The position numbers and the translations under genes were made by a program. The notes under the pieces were generated by a model that searched no databases, had not been told where the DNA came from, and saw only the letters and a program-made list of their open reading frames with translations. Below are positions 1 to 14,387 of a DNA stretch of 64,000 nt, one piece after another (the stretch's first letter is position 1; the number at the start of each line of letters is the position of its first letter). Location: contig CM064666.1 of assembly GCA_032717465.1 (NCBI GenBank), forward strand, positions 2,727,501 to 2,791,500. Direction: 5' to 3'. The stretch comes from Coenobita brevimanus (Eukaryota > Arthropoda > Malacostraca > Decapoda > Coenobitidae).

Positions 1-525
1 TTGGTACACTGAAAGCAGTGATGAGAAATAGGGAGGTGAGTATGGAAGTTAAGAAGTCACTGCATGATAGTATTGTGATCCCTACCCTGACGTATGGAAG
101 CGAGGCGTGGACCTTGCAAGAGGGGAACAAGTCAAGAGTGAGAGCAGTGGAAATGAGTTACTTGAGAGGAGCATGTGGAGTGACGTGGAGGGAGAGGTTG
201 ACGAATGAAGAAGTGAAGGAACGTTGTGGGGTGGATGTGGATATGGTTGAGAAGATTAGAAATACATTGAGGTGGTTTGGACATGTGAAGAGAATGGAGA
301 ACGAAAGACTGACTAAGAGGGCGTATGTAGGTGAGGTGGAGGGAGGGAGAGGGAGGGGTAGACCGAGGATGAGGTGGAGGGATGGAGTTGAGAGGTAAAT
401 GAGGGAGGGGGAGTGAGTTGGGGGGAGGGTAGTCAAATGGTGGGTGACAGAGCGACTTGGAGGCGTTTTGTCTGTGGCCACCCTTTGCGGGATTAGGGCG
501 TCGGGCTATAGATAGATAGATAGAC
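1..525 (+). mobile_element. RTE-like LINE family A, copy 1 (3' end)
   Basis: The frame at 18-398 encodes the C-terminal part of a LINE reverse transcriptase of the widespread endonuclease-reverse transcriptase type. Visible signatures are a TLTYGSEAWTL block, a WFGHVKRM block and an RGRGRPRMRWRDGVER block. The copy ends in a short TAGA simple-repeat tail at about 508-525, the kind of 3' end RTE-clade elements use instead of poly(A). The 5' part lies outside the window. The same family recurs at 26195, 38180 and 62894. Assignment to RTE rather than a neighbouring clade is from memory of these motifs. Confidence 0.8.
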
Positions 526-620
526 TTTTTTTTTCAGTCTTGATGATATTACGCATTAAGGTACCCTAGCGTATGCCAAGTCCTTGTGCCAATTATAAAT
601 GACCTTGATCTTTTTTTTAA

Positions 621-638
621 CCCTATTCGGTACAACCC
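621..638 (+). repeat. Left terminal inverted repeat of piggyBac-type element
   Basis: CCCTATTCGGTACAACCC follows TTAA at 617-620. It pairs with 6597-6614 at 16 of 18 positions. Confidence 0.9.
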
Positions 639-793
639 TTGGCGATTTCCCACACTTACGACCCTAGTATCGAGAAAAGAATCTTGAGTAATATTATTGG
701 TTTGACGAAGTGAAAGGAACGCATTCGGACACGTCGGCGCCGTTGCAAGGCAAGCGCCGCCAAACATATCGTACCGCACCCGCGCGCACTGAA

Positions 794-825
794 ACACACA
801 CACACACACACACACACATACACAC
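794..825. repeat. (CA)n microsatellite
   Basis: An uninterrupted CA run near the left end of the piggyBac-type element. The stretch 1005-1226 just beyond it is a low-complexity C/T- and CAC-rich tract with no gene. Confidence 0.95.
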
Positions 826-1348
826 GTTTATTATCAAATTTAAAATTAATGTAAATATCAAATGATAAAATATTTTACCATTCACCAACGCTTATCATGT
901 TTGCCATATATCAAAGCCGTAGGCTATATTTTCAGTCTGAGGGCTGCAGTATCAATAAACCGTTTACTGTTGTCTCTCACACACACCGTCCATAACATGG
1001 AAGTTGATAGCTTACACATCTTCCTCATCATCATCACCACCCTTCCTCCCTCACACTCACCACCTCCCATCTTCCTCACCACCACCTTCCCTCCTCCATC
1101 ACCCTCACACTCACCACTATATTCCCTTCTACCATACTCTCCGTCTCACTACCACCGCTTTTTCACCACCATCTCTCTCACTCACTCGCCACCACTAATA
1201 CGCTCTCTTTCTTCCTCACCTTCATAACTCCTAAACCCACTTTCAGTGGATTTACTACTAGGTAGACTAGTTGATGGAGAGGTAGCTATTAGTCAAGGAA
1301 ATCTAATAATGTAAGCATGTAAATAATACCTGGTTATACATGCGAGTA

Positions 1349-1888
1349 TTTTTTTTATGCAAGAAAGAAGGAACCAAAGGGCAGGACCTGCAAATTGCTC
1401 CCTCCAAGAAAAAAACGACAGCAGAGCCAAATTCAAGATCAGTTCATTTCGAGATGCCTGGACACACTGTGTATGAAAGACTGGAGACCGTAGGCAGTAA
1501 AAAAAGAGAGATGGAGACAATTCCAGAGTTGACCTGTTGCATACATGAATGACTGGAGCAACTGTTAACTCTTGCATTAAAGAGTTGGACAGAAAGGGCT
1601 GAGTTTGTTGCTAAGACGGGTGCTGCGTGCCTGCTGTGGTGGTGGAGGGATGCAAGCAGACAGTTCAGAGGAGCAGTGACCATTGAAGTGGCGATAGAAA
1701 AGAGACTGATGCAACAGTGCCGCGAAGAGACAGAGGTTGAAGGGAGCCAGTAAGAGGAAAGTTAATGAGACGAAAAGTCTCCGACTCCATCCTGTTGAGA
1801 AGAACTGTGTGGGAAGCCTCCCCACACATGACAGCTGTGCTCTACACAGGACCGAATAAAACCCGTGTATAAAGTCAACAACTGTGCA
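1349..1888 (-). mobile_element. Jockey/CR1-like LINE family J, copy 1 (3' fragment)
   Basis: This is a 5'-truncated antisense copy of a LINE seen four more times in the window (11602, 18241, 41322, 59955). It starts with a T-run (the poly(A) side) and then the family's conserved 3' sequence, ATGCAAGAAAGAAGGAACC. Minus-strand coding remnants match the C-terminal part of the family reverse transcriptase. Homology to the 59955 copy stops at about 1888. It sits inside the piggyBac-type element, so it is younger than that element. Confidence 0.82.
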
Positions 1889-2225
1889 GGGCCGTGGGTT
1901 AGGGCTTCCTGACTAAAACCTCCCTAAGTGAAGAGTCCAGTCCTGCTGTGGACTAAAAATGGAAAGTTCATAATGATGATGATGAGAATACTACCATATA
2001 TTTCTTTCTCATGACTGAATATAATATTTAGCTAAGCGAGTTTCAGCCACACTCAAAAAGTGTGTAACCTGGATACGGGACGAGGACCCAACTCGCCATG
2101 TATCCCACCAACCACTTTCCCCAACCTCCTCCCTTTAGAAAGTAGTTATTTATTTTTCAAATGTCATTACAACTATATAATAATGAATTTATAGAAGTAA
2201 AAGATTATTCTTATTAATTTTACAC

Positions 2226-2502
2226 GTGTGGGGTGAGGACTGAGTTGGTGCGTGAGGACTGTGTTGGTGTGTGAGGACTGTGGTGGTGTGTGAGGATTGT
2301 GTTGATGAGTGAGGACAGTGGTGGTGTGAGGACTGGTGGTGTGTGAGGACTGTGTTGGTGTGTGACGATTGCGTTGGTGTGTGAGGACTGGGTTGGTGAG
2401 TGAGGACTGTGGTGGTGTGTGAGGACTGTAGTGGTGTGTGAGGACTGTGCTCGTGTGTGAGGTCTGTGGTGGTTTGTGAGGATTGTGTTGGTGTGTGAAA
2501 TA
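2226..2502. repeat. 20-bp minisatellite, GTGAGGACTGTGTTGGTGT
   Basis: About 14 imperfect tandem copies of a unit near 20 bp. The minus-strand open frame across it, rich in His, Thr and Ser, is a product of the repeat and not a gene. Confidence 0.9.
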
Positions 2503-3309
2503 TAATCTATTCGTGAGAACAAAACAGACTCGACCTTCTCATGGACCCACTTCACGTATAACTAAGGAGTGAGAAACAGGTAGACCTTTATCATACAAAT
2601 GGATGGCGAGTGAGAAAGGGCCGGGGAGTACAGGAGGTAGATAAGGCAGAAGGCGGTAGATGTACGGGAGATAAATGCTTGAAAAGGCATACATATTGCA
2701 TAATAAATGCAAAATTCCACATCAACAGCCTTGTGCCTTACCTACCTCCTATTCTGCCTGCCCCTCTGTTGTATAATAAAGGTCTACCTGCTTCTCACTC
2801 CTTACAGCTGAAGGAGGTCCTTGAGAAGGCTGAATCTGTTGTCACCAATATATTATATAGGTATTTCTAAATCTGAGTACTGCAAATTAAAATTGAAGGG
2901 CACAGAGAAATATTTAGTTATAACCAATTATTCAAAGGGCACGGTAGCCCTATCTGCTCATGCTACGCCCCAAGGAGTATTCAGAGCAATGCAATAACAA
3001 ATATTCAATTATGAATAGTTATACCCAAAACATCATCAGTATACAGTATAAATCAATGGTTATTCAGTGGGGCAGTCAATCCCAAAATACCGACAAATTA
3101 GTCAGTAGACTGTCCTTCTGATGTCAGTTTATTAGTAATTTCCCACTGGTCAATCACTAGCCTATCACTGAGACCTTTGTCGGTCAGCCAGTCAGTCTCT
3201 CCAGAAGTCAGTCCCTTGATCCTCTGTTAGTAGTCACCACGAGAAAATGCAGCTGCCAGCCAAAGCTCCGTACATGCGGGATCACCATTAAATTCTTACG
3301 AGTAGACTG

Positions 3310-3377
3310 TTAACCAGGAAACGTGCCAGTCTTTGGATTACTGAATCGCTTAGAGCAGCCTGTAGCTTCCTGGTTAA
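3310..3377. repeat. TTAA-bounded 60-bp inverted-repeat unit
   Basis: TTAA at 3310-3313 and 3374-3377 encloses 60 bp that start CCAGGAA and end TTCCTGG, a perfect 7-bp inverted repeat. Related units, with the same CCAGGAAACGT start, form the array at 34895-35284. It looks like a minimal TTAA-inserted element. No coding is possible. The remainder of 2503-3984 holds no gene that I can support. Confidence 0.5.
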
Positions 3378-4464
3378 ACCCTATATCTCTTGTAACCGGA
3401 GAACAAGTTGTTCCCTGGGTAATGCACAGGCACAGTGTGGATATGAGGGGTTAGGTCCAGAGCCTTGCCTGGCGCTTTCAAGGGAGACAGCAGTCAATCA
3501 GGCCCCAGCTCCTTCTCTACACTGCGAGACCATGCTTCATTTCAGCTGATCCACCCCCTGTTGCATCGACCCCTGGTAAGTTAAAAAGATCCCGGGTGCC
3601 AATTAACTAACAGGGCCTTCAGTGACCCACAGCCCGTCACAGGTCGAAAGAGTAGTAACCGTTAACTTGGGGCTATCCATGCCTATGCTCCTATGTATTT
3701 TCCGGCGGTATTTGATCCTACGCACTCGAACATCCTTTTTACTCTACACTTACAACTAATATAAGTAAGCCGGAGGATTCTTATGCTGCAAGATCCTCAC
3801 CTTCCATATCTCTATTTACATCTATCATATAAGGAAATTTTTAAACAAAAATATAATCCGTATATAACGTAAACTCAGTCATAATCTATATTCACAGACA
3901 TGCATATTCATTCTTAATTTCCAAAACAAGACTTTCACTGATTGGGCATGTTACTATAGCATTTCATACATACTTTATTTCAATTCTGATCACAGGTGTG
4001 CTTGTGACATACTTGACATTGTTTCGTGGACGATTTTGCTTTGGGGCGATTCTGAGTGTATCCTGGACCATAAAGAGACTCCAGGCATGAATGACACTTG
4101 TGCTGCTTGCCTGACCTATTCTCATGTGTTACTTCTGGGACGGCCTCCTCTACATCTCCCTGTCCGAGCATCAGATTCATCTTAGCTATTGTATTCCTGG
4201 TCAGACCACAAGCCTGAACTTTTCTTCTTTCAATTTGCAGATTACACAATGCCTTCACTAACTGCCAGCCATAGGAGATTGAAGCAATTTTTCTTGGGTC
4301 CTGATTATTATATAACGAATAAATTGTCTGTGAATTTACTCTGGCAGTGTTGACAATGTAGCCAAGGGCATTCACTGCCCATCTTCTAGATTTAGTGTGT
4401 ACTGTATGAAAACTTATTCTCTGATCCATAATGTCAGTGCCTCCTTTAGTGAAATCATACAATT

Positions 4465-4466
<2 letters not shown>

Positions 4467-4525
<59 letters not shown>
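4467..4525. repeat. (TA)n microsatellite inside transposase
   Basis: A TA run directly upstream, in transposase sense, of the third catalytic Asp block. It interrupts the coding region. Confidence 0.95.
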
Positions 4526-5132
4526 TTTTTCAAATCATCATCCTTGGTAATGCCTAATATAGGGGAAACTGTGCTCAGAAGTAACACATCTTTCTTACCT
4601 TTGCTTTTGGTGGGTGTTACATAGGATTCAGTGTCATTTCCTCCCCGTGTTTCTTCCAGTAAACTTGGTATGACCTATCTTCCCTTTCTGTGACTACCTC
4701 TGGTGGTATGCCTTTCCTAGTAGAATCTATAGTACCTAAGGCTGAGATACCTTGTGTTTGAAGCCACTCCAGCAACTCTATACTGGTGTACAATCTATCC
4801 AGGCTAATAATCCTACCTCTAAGGTCGACTGAGTCTTGTAACTGACTTACCAGAGCTTTCACTGTTGGGACTGTACCGCGTATGTAGTGTGGTCCTGGCT
4901 CTCCAGGTTTACCTGAATATACAGCTGTCCTAAAGGTAAATGGATATCTAACAGCATTAATAGATTTATATTGGAGGCCATAGAGTACGGGTTTGCTCTT
5001 ATTGTAGTCTGAACCCTATTTGTGTTCTGCACCCATACAACGTTTCATCAGTGGTCAAGAAGTCACCTGGCTCTAACACTGAGCAACAACAATTACTGAA
5101 CTGTTCAAAAAGCTCCCTGATTGCTGCAAACC

Positions 5133-5243
5133 GATCGTGTACCCATCTCTGGTGTCTGGTATCAATGTTGATCGTGTACCCATCTCTGGTGTCTGGTATC
5201 AGTGTTGATCGTGTACCCATCTCTGGTGTCTGGTATCAATGTT
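5133..5243. repeat. 37-bp tandem triplication within transposase
   Basis: GATCGTGTACCCATCTCTGG starts at 5133, 5170 and 5207, a period of exactly 37 bp with at most one visible mismatch between copies. Because 37 is not a multiple of three, the duplication shifts the transposase frame. Confidence 0.93.
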
Positions 5244-6596
5244 GTTAAAAGTTATGTCGGCATGTAAGAAACCAAATCGTTTTACTGACATGACGGCTTC
5301 AAATATTGGGTGACCAAACCCTTCCATGAAGAGACGATTATAGCAATATTTATTTTGTCCCAACAAACCTCTTGGATAGAGCAGGCCAAAAAAGCTTTTC
5401 AATTCTATGGCATCAGTCATCTTGACGTGTGTTGATATTTCAGCAGCCAGTATTAGAAATTTCGGTAATTATGCCTTGTGTTAGCATGGGTTACAATACC
5501 ATCAATCATATTAGATGTTATAAACAACTCCCATGCCATTATTTCTGTATTAGCTGACCTTGCCTCTCCTAACAAAACATCCTTCACTAGGCAATACCTT
5601 CTCAACAGGCCTACCTTCTGTATGATTGGTCCATATTATTGACTTACCGATATCTAATTTTCTCTGGGGTTTCTCTAAAATGCAGGTATATTCCCTGAGC
5701 TCGTGTGGCAGGACAAATTCGTCATAATTATGTTTGTTCAAGCACTGGTCCAAAGAACTGATTAATCTATTTTTCACCAGTGGCTTTCTGTTTCTGAGTG
5801 GTACCCACTCTTCTTCATTTTGTCAACATTCTGATCATCATCTACATCGTCGCCCTCAGCTACTCTATCCAAGGCAAGGTCATCATCATCATCATCGCCA
5901 ACTACGTCTTCCAAATAATCTTCGACTGGGTCGTCAACATAGTCGAAAATAAAAGCAATGACTACGTCCGTCGGCACATCCACCCCGTCCCCTAATTAAT
6001 GCCTAACTAACCGTCGTCCAGCACGCCTACACGAGAGCCGCGAGGTTTGTGTGTGTGTGTGTGTGTGTGTGCACATTACAATGCACGTGTGTGTATCTGT
6101 GTGCACAATACAATGCACATGTGTGTATCTGTGTGTATGTTTACGAACAACCATTTCATTGGGTATGAGGAGTCATAGAGAAAAAACAATGAATAATACA
6201 TAGATAATAAAATTAGTGAATGAAATAACTATTTCACTAGGTATGAGGAGTCATAAAGTATGAACAATGAATAATACATAGAAAATAAAGTAGTTTTAAT
6301 GAAAATAGGAAACGTATCGTACGTCTGGAAGCTGTGTTGATGCCCGTTAGGCTTGCGTAGGCTAAGGTCCCAGATATTTCACTCATCTTCGAGCGTTTTC
6401 TTTTTGTTTAGCGCTCTCCACGGGGAAAAATCGTTAATTTTAGAGAAAACGCTCGTTTCAACCCAGTTTTTTCGCTCAGAATCACTATTTTGTTGTGTTT
6501 CCAGTAATTTAACAAGAAAATAATCGTGAGACCATGCATTGCTTACAAACTAGAGTTTATTGGCAAAAATTAGTTAGGGCGTATCAAAAATGATAC

Positions 6597-6614
6597 GGGG
6601 TGCACCGAATAGGG
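6597..6614 (-). repeat. Right terminal inverted repeat of piggyBac-type element
   Basis: On the minus strand this reads CCCTATTCGGTGCACCCC. It is followed on the plus strand by the second TTAA at 6615-6618. Confidence 0.9.
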
Positions 6615-6618
6615 TTAA

Positions 6619-6963
6619 GGTGATAAACCCATTTTTATTATAAAAACTGCATATTTGAAATAAAAATAGCTTAGGAGCTAATTAGGATACAGCTATTTAG
6701 TTGAAAATTCTATGATAAAAATGTTTCTGAATAATTTTGGCTTAATATTTTGCCATTTAGCCTGGTGGAAAGTACCAAATTCGTCTGTTTTGTATTCTTC
6801 TCAGTAACACATTTTAGAGAAAGCCACAAAGGCATTAAAGCTGTAATTTCCAGATATATAGCCGTGTTTCCTCTTATGATCTGAAAGGAATATGGTTACA
6901 GTTAAGCATACAGTTAGGCAGTTATTGAGACAAACATAAAATTTACACATGCGTTCTTCGACA
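6619..6963. other. No gene seen
   Basis: AT-rich sequence between the piggyBac-type and hAT-type elements. A 68-codon minus frame at 6801-7007 runs across the hAT boundary and resembles nothing I know. Confidence 0.6.
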
Positions 6964-7737
6964 CCTTTGTCCAGTGTTGCCAGATCGTGAGATGCCGATT
7001 TCACCAACCATCAAAATTTCACCAGATTTCACCATCAGTTTATCATGATGCAAAATGTGTTAATGAAATATATTACACTTATTATTCAGAATTCAAAGAC
7101 TGTGATAATAATGTAATGGGTCAGAAGTAATTTGAACAGCTAGTGTCCCAGAATAGTCACTATAATACTTCAGTTGAGAATGTTTGCCATACCTTCAATC
7201 AATCATAATATCTACAGGATTGAATCACGCCTGGTTACAGTGGATATATTATCAGGCTACATATGAAAGACAATACAGTAAACGTGCATATAGGCTACAT
7301 CTATAATTTTTACCAAAAATTCACTTTCATTTCATTTGAAAATCGTGCAATCATCCATTCATTCAGTTTACAAATTTTTCAGTTTGATTCATGAAGCACA
7401 TGTCACAATAACCATCAGAACGAAGCTGACACAACCTGCTGACCGTCTCGATATTGTACCTGCACACCCATTTCTCGACAAATAATCCCTTTTCTGACAC
7501 ATTACGTGATTCACTGGTACTTGAAGGATATTTTGTTTTTTCTTTGTAGTTTCCTTTAAATATTGCATTTACCTTATGAAATCTATGAGAGGCCGTGCCG
7601 CCGGCCACATGACAAGTTCAAACGGTGGAAACTGAATCAACTGTTGGATGTAAGCATTAAACTAGTTGCCATACGCCACCATTGAGTCACAAACATGACC
7701 ACGTTAAAATCCTCGAGCCTTGACTACACACTATAAT

Positions 7738-7810
<73 letters not shown>

Positions 7811-8027
7811 TTTTTCTCGACCAGGAAGAAAAAAAAATACAGCACCGATCGGAGGATTGAGGTTATTTCAGCAATAATGACTGGTCATCTACAATTTCAC
7901 CAGATTTCACCAAATATTGTCTGGTTCCAAACTCTTAATTTTTTTTTTTTCAGCAGGAAGCTTAAAATTTCACCAGATTTCCCGAATCTGGTGGAAAATT
8001 TCACCATCTGGCAACGCTGCCTTTGTC
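6964..8027. mobile_element. hAT-type non-autonomous DNA transposon
   Basis: The 8-bp direct repeat CCTTTGTC at 6964-6971 and 8020-8027 flanks an element whose ends are CAGTGTTGCCAGAT and, inverted, CAGCGTTGCCAGATGG. An 8-bp duplication and CAG-type termini are hallmarks of the hAT superfamily. The interior (1048 bp) contains repeated TTTCACCAGATTTCACCA motifs near both ends and a (TA)n tract at 7741-7808. The only sizeable frame (7363-7608, minus) is not a recognisable hAT transposase, so I call it a non-autonomous copy. Confidence 0.85.
7741..7808. repeat. (AT)n microsatellite
   Basis: Pure AT run inside the hAT-type element. Confidence 0.95.
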
Positions 8028-9202
8028 TTCAGATCTTGTTGATGATACACAAGGTTACCAGAGGGGCTTAAAATCTTGTTTATATTTAACAAACCTACCT
8101 TACATTCCCTTAGGCGAGGCTTCCTTATGGTGGCTGCACAATAAGAGAGTAGGTAATGAGTTACTCTTCTTTTTGCTTCAGGTGGCTCTGTACTGAGTGA
8201 CATGTCTTATGGTTTCATTTAATCCAGGAAACCATTTATAACGCTGGGTAGTAATAATATAACCAAATAACGGGGTGATGTGAAGTCTACTATGGTGTCC
8301 TTTCACATGAGAGGAATCGCAGATGTGGCATCCATCCGGGAACCAAAATTCCACACTCTTGCCAGCGTTTCACTGGGGTGAGGCGCTGTCTGCTCCAAGA
8401 GAACATCGGTTCACTGCAGGGGATAGCCCTGCAGAGGCCATTGCTTGCCTGCAGTTGACGGGTCTGTTCGGCTAAACCAACCGGGGATGCGCTGCTACTA
8501 CTCTGCTTTGATATAAAATTGTTCTCTCCATCTTGCATGCTCAGTTGTAACATGAGATTAACACTATAATATGATGCTACAGTTCGTTCATTCACATAAG
8601 AATCCTAACTATACTCATTTTACTCTAACTTGGCCTAAAACTGCCATATCTCGATCTTATATACAGAGCTTAACAATAGAATCAGACTAGAATATGATAC
8701 TAGTCATGAGGAAGAGCCATGGATAAAGATGCAGAGCTGTAGTACTGTCTTACTCGGCCACTGAGCTACGTGAAATAAGATGCAAATGGACGAAAATCTG
8801 GGTGAGGTTAGAGTTAAAACTGCATAGTCACGAATAAGTGCAATGAGAGAGTTGTAGACCCGTAGCACTGTCTTATGTCACTACTGAGCTACGTGAAATA
8901 AGATGCCGAGGGTAAAAAATCTGGGTCAATTTAGTGAGAAAGTACTATAAGCGTTCACTCTAATTTGAAAACAGAGCTACCTAACCCCTTTCAAGCTTAG
9001 TTGATGGCCAGGAGTAGTCAGACTGGAGGGTTTATTTGCCTAGTAACCAAGGAGACTCAGTCCTACCTCGTAACTGTGGCTCATTGGATTTCAAGCTACC
9101 ACGGCTAATTATTCAAGTTGTGAGTAGTCCAGTTCCGTCAGATGAGTAAAAACCGATTATAGTCACGAAGAAGCGCTATGGAATGCATGTAGTGCCTTAG
9201 TA
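8028..9202. other. Gene-free repeat remnants
   Basis: No gene is supported. An imperfect duplication with a 123-bp period carries GAGCTACGTGAAATAAGATG at 8763 and 8886. About 9040-9090 carries an AGTAACCAAGGAGAC / CCTACCTCGTA motif that recurs three times at 25850-26030. About 8215-8262 (minus) carries a motif shared with 26765 and 31042. Confidence 0.6.
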
Positions 9203-9229
9203 TTATGAATCTGTTGTTGTCGGGGAGAG

Positions 9230-10328
9230 ACACTTAAAGTCGAGAAACTGAGAATCAAGGAAATGGCAGATGAATACGGGGCCAAAGTAGGGGAGGAGTT
9301 AGACTCAGTGAATTGGAATGAAATGGATCTGGATAGATTATGGATTGTACATAGGGAGTGCTTAGTTAGGAATGCTAAAGCAGTGTGTGATGTGGCAAGA
9401 GTAACGACGAAGAAGAAAGGTACGGCATAATGGAATGAGGAGGAAAAGAGGAAGAAGTGGCTAGAGTGGATACAGGACAGGGATTCAGTTGAAATAAGAA
9501 ATGAATATGCTGAGATCAAAACGCAAGTAGAGAAACTGGTGAAGAGGAAAAAAGAGGAGGTAAATGTCGATCAAGGAAGAAAAATGAATGGAAATTACTC
9601 TGAAAACAGGAAGTTATTCTGGAAAGAGGTGCGGATAATGTGGAAGTGACAGCGGAAAGAATTGTGAAGGTGTGAAGGATGTAAATCGTATATTATTAAC
9701 CCCTGGGGATGAAGTAAGGACCAGATGCAAAGAAATTTTGAACATCTGATGAATGGCAATGGAGAGAGCAAAGCGACTGTTAACATGATTGGTTTGGGGG
9801 TGTACAGAGAAGAAGCGCAGTGCCAGAAAACGTGGCACTCACAGAGGTGAAGAACGCTGTGAAGCGGCTGAAAAATGAGAATGCAGCTGGGGTTGATGAG
9901 GTGTATACTGATAAGATTAAGTGTGGTGGAGAGAGTGGAATGAAGTGCTTGTTGGAGATATGTAAGAAGGTATGGATGAGTGAAACTGTGCCAGCAGAGT
10001 GGAAAAGGGCAATGGTTGTACCCCTGTACAAAAAAAAAAAGTGAGTGAATGAGTGCAAGAATTATCGTGGCATAAGTTTATTGAGTGTGGTAGGGAAGGT
10101 ATGTGGAAGAATTATTATAAAGTAAGAGAGAAAACAAAAATCCTTGTTAGTCGCGAACAGGGTGACTTTACAAGTGGCAGAGGATGTGTAGATCAAATAT
10201 TTGCAGTAAGACAGATAGTGGAGAAGGTGTGTTAGACGGACTACAAGGTGTTTATGGCATTTATGGATCTGGAAAATTGCATACGACAAAGTAGACAGAA
10301 AAGGATTGTGGAAGGTTTTGCGCATGTA
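9230..10328 (+). pseudogene. Family B LINE, linker and N-terminal reverse transcriptase
   Basis: The frame at 9820-10044 holds the conserved approach to the RT domain (VKNAVKRLKNENAAGVDEV, then PAEWKRAMVVPLYK) and breaks at an A-run. After it come NYRGISLLSVVGKV-like and RGCVDQIFAVRQ blocks in shifted frames. Upstream, 9230-9660 encodes a basic, charged linker typical of the stretch between endonuclease and RT. Stops and frameshifts are frequent. The frame reaches an FMDLE block where the Tc1-like element cuts in. Confidence 0.75.
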
Positions 10329-11464
10329 CAGTCAAAGACAAAAGTCGTGTCGCGGTTTTGTCCAAATATTAAGTGCAACACTTGAAACATTATGAAAGCT
10401 CTACCACAGTTACATGTTCGTGGTTGGCTAGCCTGACTTCGTCAAGCTTCATATCTGCTGCTGATGGGATGATGTCATAAATGAACCCATGAAATTCCGA
10501 AGCCTTAACATCGACTCGCAAGAATTGCTGATTCCAAATTTCGTATGAGACACGAAATGCCAACGGTTAGGCGATGATCACCTAACATTTCATCTTACAT
10601 CTTACCACAAATCGTCAAGCACACGTACTACACCATGGTATGGAGAGGTCAAGCAACATGCATCCAACTAAAAGGAATATGAAAGGTGGCATGATCTTCC
10701 GTTATTTATGGGAAACGAATCCTGAACAGAAAGCTCAAACATTTGGTAAAGGCATGTCCATAGAAAGGTGGATTAGGATTAACGAGGAAGGCACAACGGA
10801 GAACCGTCATCGTTCAGGTCGTCCTCATTTTACCACAACTCAATAGGACCAGGAAATAATCACAACGATAGAAGTAGCATCCACAAATAGTCCTTGCGCC
10901 ATAAGATACGAAGTGCACCTAGAATGAAGCACACGAACAGTTGTGAGTAGACTTAGATCGTCAGGTTTATGTGTTCGAACTCGTCTGTGGGATTCAGGTT
11001 GCCAGCCACTCTAAAAGAAAAAAAATCAGGTACCATAATAGAATAACTCTGTTCTCATGTGTTGAATACTATAGTGAATTTTGTTTTACAACACTTAAAT
11101 AATGTCCCAGGTCATAATTTTCAACCTGATTAGCTAATTTACAGTTAAAAAATATGGAAAACTGACTTCCAAACACCTCTTAAGCTAACTGAATTGTAAC
11201 GCTGATAATGTTGGAATAAAAACAGATGAGAAACGCTTCATCAATACTAAATAAAAACAGCAGTCAGAAAGAATTAATAATTATGTAGATTAGTTTCGGT
11301 TACAAAAAAAATGCTGGCATCCACAGGATGGTCACCTGGAACAAATGGCAACTCACGTCAGTGCTACCAACCGATCGTTCGACACAAAGCAGACCGCTCC
11401 AAAACTATAGTCTGTCAGCAGATATTTTCACCAAATTTCACGACACGACTTTTATCTTTTACTG
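10329..11464 (+). mobile_element. Tc1-like DNA transposon, full length
   Basis: The ends are 24-bp inverted repeats (10329-10352 and 11441-11464) matching at 22 of 24 bases and starting CAGT. TA stands on both sides (10327-10328 and 11465-11466), the target duplication of the Tc1/mariner superfamily. The element is 1136 bp and interrupts the family B LINE at the FMDLE...VDGKLLGAVKGFYDGS region; the LINE resumes immediately after. Confidence 0.92.
10640..11020 (+). pseudogene. Tc1-like transposase N-terminal remnant
   Basis: The 68-codon frame from 10640 ends ENRHRSGRPHFTTTQ, the linker after the first helix-turn-helix of Tc1-type DNA-binding domains. Past a stop, a second block (STRTVVSRLRSSGLCVRTR) matches the second helix-turn-helix. 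I cannot find an intact DDE catalytic domain in 11020-11440, so the copy is probably dead. Confidence 0.7.
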
Positions 11465-11601
11465 TACGGTCTAGAACTCTAGATGGTAAACTGCTAGGTG
11501 CTGTCAAGGGTTTTTATGATGGTAGCGAGGCATGTGTAAGGGTAAATGGGCATCTAAGTGATTGGTTCACGATCAGTGTGGGCGTGCGACAAGGTTGTGT
11601 G
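11465..11601 (+). pseudogene. Family B LINE RT, middle piece
   Basis: This encodes LDGKLLGAVKGFYDGSEACV followed by VRQGCV, the RT region before the catalytic FADD. The same sequence occurs in the minus copy at 51680-51780. It is cut off at 11601 by the Jockey-like LINE. Confidence 0.85.
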
Positions 11602-14173
<2,572 letters not shown>

Positions 14174-14387
14174 CCAGGGATTTGGCACCCTTTTTAACGT
14201 GACAGCGTTCGGATTGACCCTATCAGATAGGTATATGTGAAGCTACAGAACGTGGTGAAATTTTCTTGGCCTGTCTGATGGAGCCAGGATTCTGTGGGCT
14301 TGAATGATACGTGAATGGAAGCGTGGCCCATTGAAGTGAGCAAACTTAGGCTGCCTGGACGTTGCTACTTCTTACCCTCCCGTGTAC

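Larger units (their letters stand above)
3985..5995 (-). pseudogene. piggyBac transposase, broken
   Basis: Read on the minus strand from about 5983 to 3985, this is a DDE_Tnp_1_7 (piggyBac) transposase in several frames. The acidic N-terminus has a run of Asp residues. The three catalytic Asp contexts are visible: TTDETLYG (near 5060), ISLDRLYTS (near 4800) and DFTKGGTDIMDQ (near 4450). The C-terminus carries a Cys/His cluster of the CxxC...CxxCHKHTC kind, as in piggyBac-derived proteins. Breaks include a 37-bp triplication at 5133-5243, a (TA)n tract at 4467-4525 and several frameshifts. It cannot encode an active enzyme as it stands. It would have supplied the cut-and-paste activity for the enclosing element. 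Confidence 0.9.
617..6618 (-). mobile_element. piggyBac-type DNA transposon, full length, decayed
   Basis: TTAA stands at both ends (617-620 and 6615-6618), directly followed by inverted repeats that begin CCCTATTCGGT and match at 16 of 18 bases. A broken piggyBac transposase lies inside on the minus strand. TTAA duplication and CCC-type ends are the known signature of this superfamily. At 6.0 kb the element is about twice the usual size, partly because of a LINE fragment (1349-1888), a 20-bp minisatellite (2226-2502) and microsatellites inside it. A subterminal palindrome, GTATCAAAAATGATAC, sits at 6580-6595. Confidence 0.88.
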
